DNA of 64,000 nt. Source: Actinomadura coerulea. GTDB lineage: Bacteria; Actinomycetota; Actinomycetes; Streptosporangiales; Streptosporangiaceae. The position numbers were made by a program, and so were the translations under genes. The stretch lies in NCBI RefSeq assembly GCF_014208105.1, contig NZ_JACHMQ010000001.1, forward strand, positions 5,580,001 through 5,644,000. Direction: 5' to 3'. The notes under the pieces are model-generated. The model had not been told where the DNA came from and did no database searches. It worked only from the letters and a program-made list of their open reading frames with translations. Shown here in pieces: positions 52,357-60,739 of the stretch. Each line of letters opens with the position of its first letter. The first letter of the stretch is position 1.

Positions 52357-53201
52357 GCGCGCCTCCATGCCGGGACGGCGAACGCCCCCATCGCCACCCC
52401 GCCCGCCGCCGCGACCAGCGGGTCCCGCGGCTCGAACACCGCCGCGAACGCCAGCGTCTCCATGCCCGCCATCACCGAGTAGAGCGTGACGAGCCCCCGG
52501 GACGGGCCGGGCCTTGACGCCGGGCCGCGACTCCAGGCCGGACCGCGCTTCCAGGCCGGGCCGGGGCCGCGCGACGGAACGGCGGTGTCCTCCCGCCCCA
52601 CGATCAGGTCGACGGCCAGCATGACCACGAAGGAGACCACCAGCCATCCGGCGAAGTTGCTGAGCGGAACCCCCCGGTAGGGGCCGTCGTCCGCCCACGT
52701 CCACAGGCCGAGCCGCAGCATCTGCGGGTCCAGGAACAGGTCCCACGCCGTCAGCGCCGCGGCCCCCGCCGCCCACCGCGCGACCCGGTTCTGCGGCGCG
52801 ATCGCGGTCGCGACGGCGTGCGCGGCCAGCCCCATGCCGCCCCACGCCGCCGCCACGATGACCGGCACGCCGCCTGCCTGCGGCCGCAGCACCGAGGTGT
52901 AGGCGTACTCCCCGAACGGCAGGCCCGTGCGGATGCCGGCCCATTCGGCCGCGTATCCGATGGCCACCGTCGCGGCGAAGGCTCCCGCCGCGCGGCCGGG
53001 GCCCCGCCGGTCGGCGAGGAACGCCACGGCGCTCGCCGCCAGCAGGACCACGACCACGCTGGTCAGCCGGATCGGCTCGGGTCTCAGCCCGGACGCCACC
53101 TGGGCGGCGACCATCGCGGCCAGCAGCCCGGCGCCGAGCAGTCCGAGGGGTCGCGACGCCGGCGTGTCCCAGCCGGGCCGCGTTCTGCGCACAAAGCCCA
53201 C
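52344..53201 (-). CDS. Carotenoid 1,2-hydratase, CruF-like (DUF422)
   Basis: A 285-residue membrane protein with seven or so helices and the diagnostic CruF motifs: GIRTGLPFGEYAYTSVL, VPVIVAAAWGGMGLAAHA, AWDLFLDPQMLRLGLWTWADDGPYRGVPLSNFAGWLVVSF. CruF adds water across the terminal double bond of lycopene or gamma-carotene. An Arg/Gly/Pro-rich insertion (PSRGPGPAWKRGPAWSRGPAS) sits between late helices. It is the first gene of the minus-strand cruF-crtD-GT operon. GTG 53201 has only a weak ribosome site. Confidence 0.88.
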   Translation of the reverse strand: MGFVRRTRPGWDTPASRPLGLLGAGLLAAMVAAQVASGLRPEPIRLTSVVVVLLAASAVAFLADRRGPGRAAGAFAATVAIGYAAEWAGIRTGLPFGEYAYTSVLRPQAGGVPVIVAAAWGGMGLAAHAVATAIAPQNRVARWAAGAAALTAWDLFLDPQMLRLGLWTWADDGPYRGVPLSNFAGWLVVSFVVMLAVDLIVGREDTAVPSRGPGPAWKRGPAWSRGPASRPGPSRGLVTLYSVMAGMETLAFAAVFEPRDPLVAAAGGVAMGAFAVPAWRRAWRK

Positions 53202-53241
53202 ACGATCACTTCGTACCGGGGCGGCCCGGCGGATGCATCGA

Positions 53242-54687
53242 TCATCTGGACGCGGTCCGTCGGCGGGGCAGCAGCAGAGCCGTCGCGGCGATGACCACGC
53301 CCAGCCCGGCCGCCATGAGGAAGACCCGGTCGTAACCGGCGGCGAGGGCGGCGGCCGTCGTCGGCGAGCCGGACGCCGCCCGCGTCCGCGCGGCGGCGGC
53401 CGTCGCGAGCACCGCCAGCCCCACAGCCCCGCCCGCCTGCACGGCGGTGTTGGCCAGTCCGCCGATGACCCCCGCGTCGCCCGCCGGGACGCCCGCGGTC
53501 GTCGCGGCCATGAGGGTGGGGAACGTCAGGCCGATCCCGACCGCCACGAGCAGCGTGGGCCCGAGCACCCCGGTGACGTAACCGCTGCCGGCGCCGGCTT
53601 GCGAGAGCCAGCCGAACCCGGCGAGGAAGAAGCAGCAGCCCGCCGGCACCAGGAGGCGCGCGCCCGCCCGCGGCAGAAGCCCGGCGGCGAAGCGCGCGAC
53701 CACCATGAACACCACGGCCGCGGGCGTCTGCCCGAGCCCGGCCCGGAGCGCGCCGTAGCCCAGGACGTTCTGTAGGAACAGCGACGTGAAGTACCACATC
53801 GCGACGGCGATCCCTCCGAAGAGCAGCAGCATGCCGCTACCCACGGCCGCCCCCGGGATTCCGAACAGCCGCAGCGGCATCAGCGGCCGGGCGGCGAAGC
53901 GTCCCTCCACCACGAGGAAGACGGCGAGCAGGAGCAGGCCCGCGGCGACCGGGACGGCGACCCGGGCGGACGTCCAGCCGTGGCCGGTGCTCTGCATCAC
54001 CCCGTAGATCAGCGCGGCCAGCCCCGCCGTCCCGGTGACGGCGCCGGGCAGGTCGAGCGGCTCCCGCCGGACGGTCCGCGCGCCGGGCAGCGACGCCAGG
54101 GCCACCACGATCAGCACCGCGCCGATCGGCACGTTGACCAGGAAGACCCACCGCCAGGACAGGCCGGTCGTGAGGGCTCCGCCCGCGACCGCCCCCGCCA
54201 TCCCGCCCACGCCGCCCGCGGCGGACCACGCGCCGAACGCCCTCGCCCGCTCGCGGTCCCCGGTGAAGCCGGTGTTGATCACGGCCAGCGTCGCCGGGGC
54301 CAGCACGGCGGCCCCCACGCCCTGGACGGCGCGCGCCGCCACCAGAACCTGCGGGGCGGTCGCGAGGCCGCCGACCAGGCTGGCGGCGGAGAACAGGAGC
54401 AGTCCGGCGGCCAGCGTCCGGCGGTGCCCGAACAGGTCGGCGGCGCGTCCGCCCAGCAGCATGAGCCCGGCGAAGGTGAGCAGGTAGCCGTTCACCACCC
54501 AGGCCAGTCCCGCGGCGGTGAAGCCGAGGTCCCGGTCGAGCGAGGGCAGGGCGACATTGACGATGGACGCGTCCAGGATCACCATGAACTGGCACGCGCA
54601 CACCAGCGCCAGCACCACCCGGCCGGGCCCGCTCCCCGCCCTGGCGGACCCGCGGGACGAAACCTTCGCCGACAACTCGGACGACAC
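53242..54687 (-). CDS. DHA2-family (EmrB/QacA-type) MFS transporter
   Basis: A 481-residue transporter with 14 hydrophobic segments. It has VVLALVCACQFMVILDASIVNVALPSLDRDLGFTAAGLAWVVNGYLLTFAGLMLLGGRAADLFGHRRTL and FLVNVPIGAVLIVVALASLPG, typical of EmrB/QacA. GTG 54687 follows GAGGAG. It lies downstream of wrbA on the same strand, 116 bases away, so it may be induced together with the quinone reductase by the MarR regulator. The substrate is unknown. Confidence 0.9.
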   Translation of the reverse strand: MSSELSAKVSSRGSARAGSGPGRVVLALVCACQFMVILDASIVNVALPSLDRDLGFTAAGLAWVVNGYLLTFAGLMLLGGRAADLFGHRRTLAAGLLLFSAASLVGGLATAPQVLVAARAVQGVGAAVLAPATLAVINTGFTGDRERARAFGAWSAAGGVGGMAGAVAGGALTTGLSWRWVFLVNVPIGAVLIVVALASLPGARTVRREPLDLPGAVTGTAGLAALIYGVMQSTGHGWTSARVAVPVAAGLLLLAVFLVVEGRFAARPLMPLRLFGIPGAAVGSGMLLLFGGIAVAMWYFTSLFLQNVLGYGALRAGLGQTPAAVVFMVVARFAAGLLPRAGARLLVPAGCCFFLAGFGWLSQAGAGSGYVTGVLGPTLLVAVGIGLTFPTLMAATTAGVPAGDAGVIGGLANTAVQAGGAVGLAVLATAAAARTRAASGSPTTAAALAAGYDRVFLMAAGLGVVIAATALLLPRRRTASR

Positions 54688-54803
54688 AAGCGCCTCCTCG
54701 ATCGAGTGGAATTCGGCGGGGCCCGGTGGGCGAAGCCGCCCGATGCCCGCACCGTCCCGGCGGTGCCGGGGTGAGATCGCCTCTGACACGGCTCGGCGGC
54801 CGT

Positions 54804-55445
54804 TCACGTCAGGGCGCCGGCGTCCTCTTCGGCGGTGGGGGCGCCCGCCAGCAGGCGGATCGCGGTCCTGGTGAGGCGGCGGCCCTGGTAGCGGGCCGCG
54901 TCGAGGGTGGCGGTGCCGGGCCCGTCGCCGGACGGGCCGGTCACCGCGGAGGTGCCGTAGGGGTTGCCTCCAGCGGCATAGACGGCCGGGTCGGTGTAGC
55001 CGGGCGGGACGATCAGCGCGCCCCAGTGGTAGAAGACGTTGGCCAGCGAGATGATCGTGGCCTCGCCGCCGCCGTGGCGGTTGAAGGCCGAGGTGAACGC
55101 CGTCACCGGCTTGTCGGCCAGCGCGCCCTCCCGCCACAGTCCGGCGCTCTGGTCGATGAACTGCTTGAGCTGCGCGGCGGGCGCGCCGAAGCGGGTCGGC
55201 GTGCCGAACGCGTACGCGTCGGCCCACGCCAGGTCCTCGACGGCGGCCTCCGGGATCGAGGCCGTGGCGTCCGCGTGCTGCCGCCACCGCGGGTTCTCGT
55301 CGATCGCTCCGTCGGCCGCCAGCTCGGCGACCCGCCGCAGCCTCACCTCGGCGCCGGCGCCGGCGGCGCCCTCGGCGACGGCCTCGGCGAGCGCGTGCAC
55401 GGCGCCCGTCGAGCTGTAGTAGATGACGGCGACCTTCACGGACAT
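54804..55445 (-). CDS. wrbA: WrbA-type NAD(P)H:quinone oxidoreductase
   Basis: A 213-residue flavodoxin-like FMN enzyme that reduces quinones by two electrons. It has KVAVIYYSSTGAVHALAEAVAEGA (phosphate-binding loop), YAFGTPTRFGAPAAQLKQFIDQ, KPVTAFTSAFNRHGGGEATIISL and a C-terminal GNPYGTSAVTG. ATG 55445 follows GAGGAG. Divergent from a marR gene across 76 bases that hold two perfect palindromes; regulation by that MarR is very likely. Confidence 0.93.
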   Translation of the reverse strand: MSVKVAVIYYSSTGAVHALAEAVAEGAAGAGAEVRLRRVAELAADGAIDENPRWRQHADATASIPEAAVEDLAWADAYAFGTPTRFGAPAAQLKQFIDQSAGLWREGALADKPVTAFTSAFNRHGGGEATIISLANVFYHWGALIVPPGYTDPAVYAAGGNPYGTSAVTGPSGDGPGTATLDAARYQGRRLTRTAIRLLAGAPTAEEDAGALT

Positions 55446-55474
55446 GTCGGCTCCTCGCCTCGCGCTAGAATTAG

Positions 55475-55500
55475 TTATGCGCATAATGTTATGCGCATAA
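55475..55500. promoter_or_regulatory. Double palindromic operator between wrbA and marR
   Basis: TTATGCGCATAA occurs twice, at 55475-55486 and 55489-55500. Each copy is a perfect 12-bp palindrome, with centres 14 bases apart. Location in the divergent promoter of a MarR gene and its target is typical of a MarR operator. Confidence 0.8.
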
Positions 55501-55521
55501 CCATTCCGTCAAGGAGGAGCC

Positions 55522-55977
55522 GTGGACTTCGACCGAGCCGACGCGATCAACCAGGCCATCCGCCTGCTGAGCCTGCGCCACCGGGCCCGGGCCGCGGCGC
55601 TGCTGGCGCCGCTCGGCCTGCATCCCGGCCAGGAGGCGCTGCTGCTCGAACTCGCCCGGACCGGCCCGAGGATCCAGGCCCAGCTCAGCGAGGCGCTCGG
55701 CTGCGAGCCGCCCAGCGTCACGCTCATGACCCGCAAGCTGGAGGCGTCCGGGCACGTCCGGCGCAGCCCCGCGCCCTCCGACAGGCGCGCCAGCGTCGTG
55801 GAGCTCACCGACTCGGGGGCGGCGCTGGCCGAACGGGTCAAGGAGCTGTGGTGCGCCCTGGCGGAGGAGACCGTCGCCGGACTGCCCGAGCAGACCGTGG
55901 CGGACCTGCCCGGCGTCCTCGCCACCCTGACCGCCAACGTCGACACCCGGCGCGCGCGCCCCCGTCCGGCCGTGTGA
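55522..55977 (+). CDS. MarR-family regulator
   Basis: A 151-residue winged-helix regulator: RARAAALLAPLGLHPGQEALLLELARTGPRIQAQLSEALGCEPPSVTLMTRKLEASGHVRRSPAPSDRRASVVELTDSGAALAERV. The D-x-R-x-x-x-V-x-L-T wing is complete. No cysteine sensor cluster is obvious; one Cys lies in the recognition region (LGCEP) and one in the C-terminal helix (WCALAEE). The GTG start follows AAGGAGGAG. It probably represses wrbA, the exporter and itself until a quinone or drug binds. Confidence 0.92.
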   Translation: MDFDRADAINQAIRLLSLRHRARAAALLAPLGLHPGQEALLLELARTGPRIQAQLSEALGCEPPSVTLMTRKLEASGHVRRSPAPSDRRASVVELTDSGAALAERVKELWCALAEETVAGLPEQTVADLPGVLATLTANVDTRRARPRPAV

Positions 55978-56001
55978 AGGAGCCCCCGCGGTCGCGGGGC
56001 G

Positions 56002-56139
56002 TCAGACCAGGCCGCGGCGGGCGGCGTGGACGCCGGCCTGGAACCTGGTGCGGGCGCTGAGGGGACGCAGGAGGCGGGCGACGTGCCGGCTGACCGTGCG
56101 CGCCCATCCCGGTGTGGCGAGCCACGCCTCGTCCAGTCG
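56002..56139 (-). pseudogene. Remnant of a LuxR-type regulator (C-terminal HTH)
   Basis: The minus strand reads LDEAWLATPGWARTVSRHVARL, then ARTRFQAGVHAARRGLV and a stop. The second half matches the end of LuxR-type helix-turn-helix domains (TVSRHV...ARTRFQAG..AARRG). The first helix of the domain is distorted and no N-terminal part remains in frame. Confidence 0.5.
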
Positions 56140-56201
56140 CGGACGGGCGGCTCACCCCCGGCCGGTCCCGCACCTTCGCGACGCGCAGGCGACCGGGCAG
56201 G

Positions 56202-56696
56202 TCAGCCGGCGGTGAAGACGCCCGCGACGGCGCTCTTGCGGAGGTCTTCGAGGAGATCTATCTGCGCCTGGGCGCGGTCGTGCAGCTTCTCCAACTCCGC
56301 CGCGTCCAGCTCCGGCGTCCGGTCGGCGAGGATGCGCAGCGTGCGCCATCCGGCGGCCTTGCCCTCGACGGCCAGGCGCAGGAACTCGTACTCCACCAGG
56401 TCGCTCAGCGGGGAGCGCTCTTTCAGGCGGCCGTTGAACTTGAGCCGCCCCGCCCTCTCGGCCACGGACAGCGCGATGCTCTTGTAGTGGCGGACGGGAA
56501 CGCCGAGCGACGCCATGATGGACAGCAGCGCTCCCCGGTCGGCCGCGATCTCGTCGGCCAGCCGCCGCAACCGCTCCTCCTCCGGCCTGCCCTGGTGCGC
56601 CTGGGCGAGCGCGCGAGAGCGGCCCACACCGGCCGCCGCGCCCGCGAGGTGGTCGTTCAGGTAGATCGCCAGAAATGGTCCGGCCGTCTTCTCCAT
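56202..56696 (-). CDS. All-helical hypothetical protein
   Basis: A 164-residue soluble protein predicted to be a helical bundle: FLAIYLNDHLAGAAAGVGRSRALAQAHQG, then LADEIAADRGALLSIMASLGVPVRHYKSIALSVAERAGRLKFNG and LVEYEFLRLAVEGKAAGWRTL. Ferritin-like or DUF892-type four-helix proteins have similar length and pattern, but I see no metal-binding E-x-x-H pair, so the assignment stays open. GGAAGG precedes the ATG. Confidence 0.65.
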   Translation of the reverse strand: MEKTAGPFLAIYLNDHLAGAAAGVGRSRALAQAHQGRPEEERLRRLADEIAADRGALLSIMASLGVPVRHYKSIALSVAERAGRLKFNGRLKERSPLSDLVEYEFLRLAVEGKAAGWRTLRILADRTPELDAAELEKLHDRAQAQIDLLEDLRKSAVAGVFTAG

Positions 56697-56929
56697 GTGG
56701 ATCCTTCCGGGCGCCGGGGGCGGCCCTTCCTCGTCAGGTGATGGCGACTCGTCGGTCGACGCACCTCGCGGTACCCCGCGGGCGGACGGGTACTCCCCGC
56801 CCCGCCTCCCGTTCGGCCACCCGTTCCGCGGCGGCCGGAAACCCGCGTGTTCGGAGTGGGCAAAGACCGGTCAATGCGCGCTTGTTCAGGTGAACGCCCG
56901 GGTACGGCCCGACCGACCAAGGGGGGAAA

Positions 56930-57223
56930 ATGATCAAGACACTGCACAAGCGGGGCCTGAAGTCGCACCACATGTACACGGCCGGACTCACGTCGATCGG
57001 CCTGGCGTTCGCGTCGTGGGCGCTGTCCAACCAGCTGGAGGAAAGGGGCATGGACCGCGCCGACCGGTGGGGCATCTTCGTCGGCGAATGGGCCCCGACC
57101 TTCTTCGCCATCGGCGTCGCCATGCGCTTGGAGGAGATGCGCGAGGAGGGCAAGGAGATCCCGACGCAGCGGGGCGAGATGGACGAGAGAGTCGGCGGCC
57201 GCGCGTCCCACGCGATGCGCTAG
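56930..57223 (+). CDS. Small membrane protein
   Basis: A 97-residue protein with two hydrophobic segments (HMYTAGLTSIGLAFASWALSNQL and WGIFVGEWAPTFFAIGVAMRL) and a charged C-terminus (EEMREEGKEIPTQRGEMDERV). It is similar in layout to small actinobacterial membrane proteins of unknown role. A strong AAGGGGGG ribosome site and a downstream hairpin support a real, monocistronic gene. Confidence 0.7.
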   Translation: MIKTLHKRGLKSHHMYTAGLTSIGLAFASWALSNQLEERGMDRADRWGIFVGEWAPTFFAIGVAMRLEEMREEGKEIPTQRGEMDERVGGRASHAMR

Positions 57224-57254
57224 CACACCGCACCCGCGGACCCCGGCGGTCGAA

Positions 57255-57275
57255 GACCCCGGCCGCCGCGGGGTC
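57255..57275 (+). terminator. Terminator of the small membrane-protein gene
   Basis: GACCCCG (57255-57261) and CGGGGTC (57269-57275) form a GC-rich 7-bp stem 31 bases after the stop. Confidence 0.5.
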
Positions 57276-57372
57276 CCGGGGGCAGCGAGCCCGGTGACCG
57301 GCGGCCGTGGGCCGAGGTCGCGGGCCGGGCGGAACCCGGGTCGTGAGCCTCGCGGGGGCGGGCTCTGGGACC

Positions 57373-58413
57373 ATGGTCCGCATGACCGGACGCACCGGCC
57401 TGCGGGTGGCCGAGGAGGAGCTGCTACCTCCGGCGGAGTGGGGACGCGGGCGGGGCGCCGCGTCCGGAACACGGGCGGCGTTGGCGTTCGGCGCGCTGGC
57501 GGCGGCGCTCGTGCTCGGCCGGTCCTGGGCGGCGCCGCGGATCGACGCGCGGGCCCTGGACGCCTGGGCGACGATCTTCGTGGCGGTCTGCGTCCAGGCG
57601 CTGCCGTTCCTGGTCTTCGGCGTCGCGCTGTCGGCCGCGATCACCGCGTTCGTCCCGGCGTCGGTGTGGCGGCGGGTGCTGCCGCGCCGGCCGGGCGCGG
57701 CGGTTCCGGTCGCGGGCGCGATGGGGGCGGTCCTGCCGGGGTGCGAGTGCGCCTCGGTGCCGGTCGCGGGCGGGCTGATGGCGCGCGGGGTGGCGCCCGC
57801 CGCGGCGCTCACGTTCCTGCTCGCCGCCCCGGCGATCAACCCGATCGTGCTGGTCGCCACCGCGGTCGCCTTCCCGGGGCGGCCGGAGATGGTGGCGGGA
57901 CGGTTCGCCGCGTCGCTGCTGGTCGCGGTGCTGGCCGGCTGGACGTGGCTGCTGCTCGGCAGGCGCGAATGGCTCAGGGTGCCGTCCCGTCCGCACGCGC
58001 ACGGGGCGGCCGGACGCCTGGACGCGTTCCGGCAGGCCATGCGGCACGACATCATGCACGCCGGAGGGTTCCTGGTCGTGGGCGCCGCGGCGGCCGCGAC
58101 CATCAACGCTGCGGTGCCCTCCCAGTGGGTCTCGTCGGCGGCGGGCAACGCCGTGGTGTCGGTGCTGCTTCTGGCGGTGCTGGCCGTGCTGATGTCCATC
58201 TGCTCGGAGGCCGACGCGTTCGTGGCGGCGAGCCTGTCGCAGTTCTCCACCACCGCGCGGCTGACTTTCCTGGTGGTCGGCCCGATGGTGGACCTGAAGC
58301 TGATCGCCCTCCAGGCGGGGTTCTTCGGCCGGAGCTTCGCGGTCCGGTTCGTCCCGCTGACGTTCTGCCTGGCGGTGGGCGTCAGCGCGCTGGTGGGAGG
58401 GCTGCTGTCGTGA
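57373..58413 (+). CDS. UPF0718 (DUF318) family permease
   Basis: A 346-residue membrane protein with eight or nine helices. It has the UPF0718 motifs PFLVFGVALSAAITAFVPASVWRRVLPRR, GAVLPGCECASVPVAGGLMARGVAPAAALTFLLAAPAINPIV and VLAVLMSICSEADAFVAASLSQF. The paired CxC and CSEADAF motifs are typical. Family members include ArsP-like organoarsenic and possible thiol or metal exporters. It overlaps a TIGR03943 protein by GTGA, a conserved pair. ATG 57373 is chosen; 57382 is possible. Confidence 0.88.
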   Translation: MVRMTGRTGLRVAEEELLPPAEWGRGRGAASGTRAALAFGALAAALVLGRSWAAPRIDARALDAWATIFVAVCVQALPFLVFGVALSAAITAFVPASVWRRVLPRRPGAAVPVAGAMGAVLPGCECASVPVAGGLMARGVAPAAALTFLLAAPAINPIVLVATAVAFPGRPEMVAGRFAASLLVAVLAGWTWLLLGRREWLRVPSRPHAHGAAGRLDAFRQAMRHDIMHAGGFLVVGAAAAATINAAVPSQWVSSAAGNAVVSVLLLAVLAVLMSICSEADAFVAASLSQFSTTARLTFLVVGPMVDLKLIALQAGFFGRSFAVRFVPLTFCLAVGVSALVGGLLS

Positions 58414-59144
58414 GCAGGTCCGCGCAGAACATGCTGCTGGTCCTGCTCGGCGGCGCGATGCTGTGGATCACGCTCGGCAGCGGCGAGTACGTCAACTACG
58501 TCCGGCCCGGGTTCCGCTACCCGCTGGTGGCCGCGGCGATCGCGCTGGTCGCGCTGGGCGCCGCCGGCCTCCGCCGGGAATGGCGGGACACCGGTCACGA
58601 CGACCACGGCGGCGAGCACGGCGGTCACGCGCACGGCCCCGGGGTGGCGTGGCTGCTCTGCGTGCCCGTGTTGGCGATCTTCGTGATCGCGCCGCCCGCG
58701 CTCGGCTCGTTCACCGCGGCGCGCGGCGCCGGTCGCGCCGCGCCGCCCCCGCCGTCCCCCGCCGAGGGCTTCGCTCCGCTGCCGAGGACGGGGCCGCCCG
58801 CCCCGATGAGCATGGGCGAGTTCATCGGACGCGCCTATGAGGCGCAGATGGGCGACCCCGCCTCGTTCGAGGGGGTCCCGGTGCGGCTGACGGGCTTCGT
58901 GACCCCGCCGGAGAAGGGCGAGCGCGGCTGGCGTCTCACCCGCCTCAAGGTCGCGTGCTGCGCGGGGGACGCCGTCCCGTTCCCCGTGATCGTGCGCGGC
59001 CTGCCGCGGCCGCCCGCCGACACGTGGGTGCGGGTCGACGGGGCGTGGGAGCCGCCCGCGACCGGCCGGCGGGCGACGGTCGTCCAGACGCTGCGCGGGC
59101 GGTCGCTCCAGCGGGTCGGCAGGCCCGGCAACCCCTACGAGTGA
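58410..59144 (+). CDS. TIGR03943-type membrane protein with His-rich loop
   Basis: A 244-residue partner of UPF0718 permeases. Two or three N-terminal helices (NMLLVLLGGAMLWITLGSGEYVNYVRPGFRYPLVAAAIALVAL, then VAWLLCVPVLAIFVIAPPALGSF) flank a His/Asp-rich loop (GHDDHGGEHGGHAHG) that could bind metal. The C-terminal half is an extracytoplasmic or cytoplasmic OB-like domain (FEGVPVRLTGFVTPP; RLKVACCAGDAVPFPVIVRG) with a conserved CC pair. Known members are linked to zinc, but no Zur-like box is visible upstream of this pair. Confidence 0.86.
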   Translation: MSRSAQNMLLVLLGGAMLWITLGSGEYVNYVRPGFRYPLVAAAIALVALGAAGLRREWRDTGHDDHGGEHGGHAHGPGVAWLLCVPVLAIFVIAPPALGSFTAARGAGRAAPPPPSPAEGFAPLPRTGPPAPMSMGEFIGRAYEAQMGDPASFEGVPVRLTGFVTPPEKGERGWRLTRLKVACCAGDAVPFPVIVRGLPRPPADTWVRVDGAWEPPATGRRATVVQTLRGRSLQRVGRPGNPYE

Positions 59145-59190
59145 CCGGGCCCGCACGGCTCACGCGCCTTCCCGGACCCGGGAACGGCGG

Positions 59191-59225
59191 ACGGCCCGCA
59201 CCCGGGATCACCGGGTGCGGGCCGT
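59191..59225. terminator. Bidirectional terminator
   Basis: A perfect 15-bp stem (59191-59205 with 59211-59225) with loop GATCA lies between the TIGR03943 stop and the chitinase stop, which converge. Confidence 0.8.
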
Positions 59226-59264
59226 CGCCGCTCTGAACTGGGCGGACCGCCTGCCGCCGACTCG

Positions 59265-60188
59265 TCAGCAGGTGAGGTTGTTTCCCGGCGGGACGCCGAG
59301 GATCTGGGTGAAGCGCTGGTAGGCGTTCACCCGGCTCTGCACCTGGGCCGGGTTCCGGCCGTCGCATTCCAGGGCGCCGTTGATGCTGCGGATCGTCTCG
59401 CCGAACCCGCGGCCGTTGACCATGGCGCTGTGGCCGGTCATGGTCCCCGGGCCGTTCTGGGTCATCCAGTACCAGAGCCCGGTCCGCCACGAGACCGACG
59501 CGTCGCGCTCCACGAGCCACGGGTTGTTCAGCAGGTCGATGCCGAGGGCGTCACCCGCCGCCTTGTAGTTGAAGTTCCAGCTCAGCTGGATGGGACCGCG
59601 GCCGTAGTAGGCCGCCTGCCCCGCCGGGCACCCGTAGGGCTGACTCGCGTCGCAGTAGTGCGGGTAGTTCCCGGTGTTCTGCTCGACGATGTAGACCAGC
59701 CCGCCGGTCTCGTGGTCGACGTTGGCCAGGAAGGCGGCCGCCTCCTGCTTCTTCACCGTGTCGCTTCCGGTGTTGGCGAACGCGGGGAAGGCCGCCATGG
59801 CCGCGGTCAGCCCGCTGTAGCTGTAGAACGAGTTGCGGCTCGGGAACATCTGGTCGAACTGCGACTCGCTCACCACGGATCCGCCCTGGCCGGGCGGGTC
59901 GCCGGGGTCGGACGAGCCGCCGCAGGTCCCCTTGTCGGCCCACACGTCGGCGCGGCCCGGGGTCTCGTTCTGCGTCCACCACTTCGCCGTCCAGTTGCGC
60001 CCGTTGTAGGACACCGCGGCGCCGCCGGTGTAGACGGCGGAGGAGCTCCAGGCCGCCGCGCAGTCCGCGGCGGAGGCGGACGCCATCGGCAGGACGGCCG
60101 GGAGCGTCCCCGCCGCGAGCAGGAGGGCACCGGTCAGCCGGGCCCCGAGCCGCAGGGGGACGCGCCGCGCCTCGCGGTCCCGCGTCAC
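59265..60188 (-). CDS. Secreted GH19 chitinase with chitin-binding domain
   Basis: A 307-residue secreted enzyme. After a signal peptide (LTGALLLAAGTLPAVLPMASASA) comes a CBM5/12-type module (WSSSAVYTGGAAVSYNGRNWTAKWWTQNETPG), a Gly/Asp/Pro linker, and a GH19 catalytic domain with the two catalytic Glu (HETGG, then IVE nine residues on) and YYGRGPIQLSWNFNY. It hydrolyses chitin endo-wise with inversion. The GTG start overlaps the LPMO stop, so oxidative and hydrolytic enzymes are made together. Confidence 0.93.
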   Translation of the reverse strand: MTRDREARRVPLRLGARLTGALLLAAGTLPAVLPMASASAADCAAAWSSSAVYTGGAAVSYNGRNWTAKWWTQNETPGRADVWADKGTCGGSSDPGDPPGQGGSVVSESQFDQMFPSRNSFYSYSGLTAAMAAFPAFANTGSDTVKKQEAAAFLANVDHETGGLVYIVEQNTGNYPHYCDASQPYGCPAGQAAYYGRGPIQLSWNFNYKAAGDALGIDLLNNPWLVERDASVSWRTGLWYWMTQNGPGTMTGHSAMVNGRGFGETIRSINGALECDGRNPAQVQSRVNAYQRFTQILGVPPGNNLTC

Positions 60189-60739
60189 TGGACGTTCACG
60201 TCGACGCAGGCGTAGAAGGCGTTGGCCGTGTCGGCGATGTTCCAGATCGCCAGCACCTTCTGCCGGCCGGTGACGCCGCCGAGGTTGACCGAGTGCGAGA
60301 CGGTGGACGGGGGCTGCTGGTTCATGCCGTCGACCAGGGCGACGCGCCGGCCGCCGACGTAGTACTCGTAGTTCGAGGTGCGGTGCCGGGCGGTGAACGT
60401 CCAGGTGAAGGTCACCGTCTGGCCGACGGTGGTGACCCGCCAGCCCTTGCTGTCGTTGTCGAGCTCGGCGAACTGCGCGTTTCCGCCGCTGCAGCTGCGC
60501 AGGCCCTTCGGGCCCTCGACGCTCTGCGGCTCCCACTGGATGGAGCCGCACTGGACGATGCGCTGCGCGCACTGGGCCTGCCGGCTCATCGGCGCCGAGA
60601 CGTATCCGTGGGCCCAGGCCGAGGTCGCCGGGATCACCACGGCGACGAGCGGGGCGATCCCGACGCCCGCCGTGATGGCGGCGATCCTGCGGGAGCGCTT
60701 GGTGCGGGGGGTCTTCTTGGTGCGGGGGGTGGTTTCCAT
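60185..60739 (-). CDS. AA10 lytic polysaccharide monooxygenase
   Basis: A 184-residue copper enzyme that oxidatively breaks chitin (or cellulose). After a long basic signal peptide the mature protein begins with His (SAWA then HGYVSAPMSRQAQCAQR), the first ligand of the histidine brace; the second is in TARHRTSNYEYY, and the conserved Phe is in NAFYACVDV. Cys pairs of AA10 are kept. It is single-domain, with no carbohydrate-binding module. First gene of a two-gene operon with the chitinase; a palindrome lies 122 bases upstream. Confidence 0.93.
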   Translation of the reverse strand: METTPRTKKTPRTKRSRRIAAITAGVGIAPLVAVVIPATSAWAHGYVSAPMSRQAQCAQRIVQCGSIQWEPQSVEGPKGLRSCSGGNAQFAELDNDSKGWRVTTVGQTVTFTWTFTARHRTSNYEYYVGGRRVALVDGMNQQPPSTVSHSVNLGGVTGRQKVLAIWNIADTANAFYACVDVNVQ

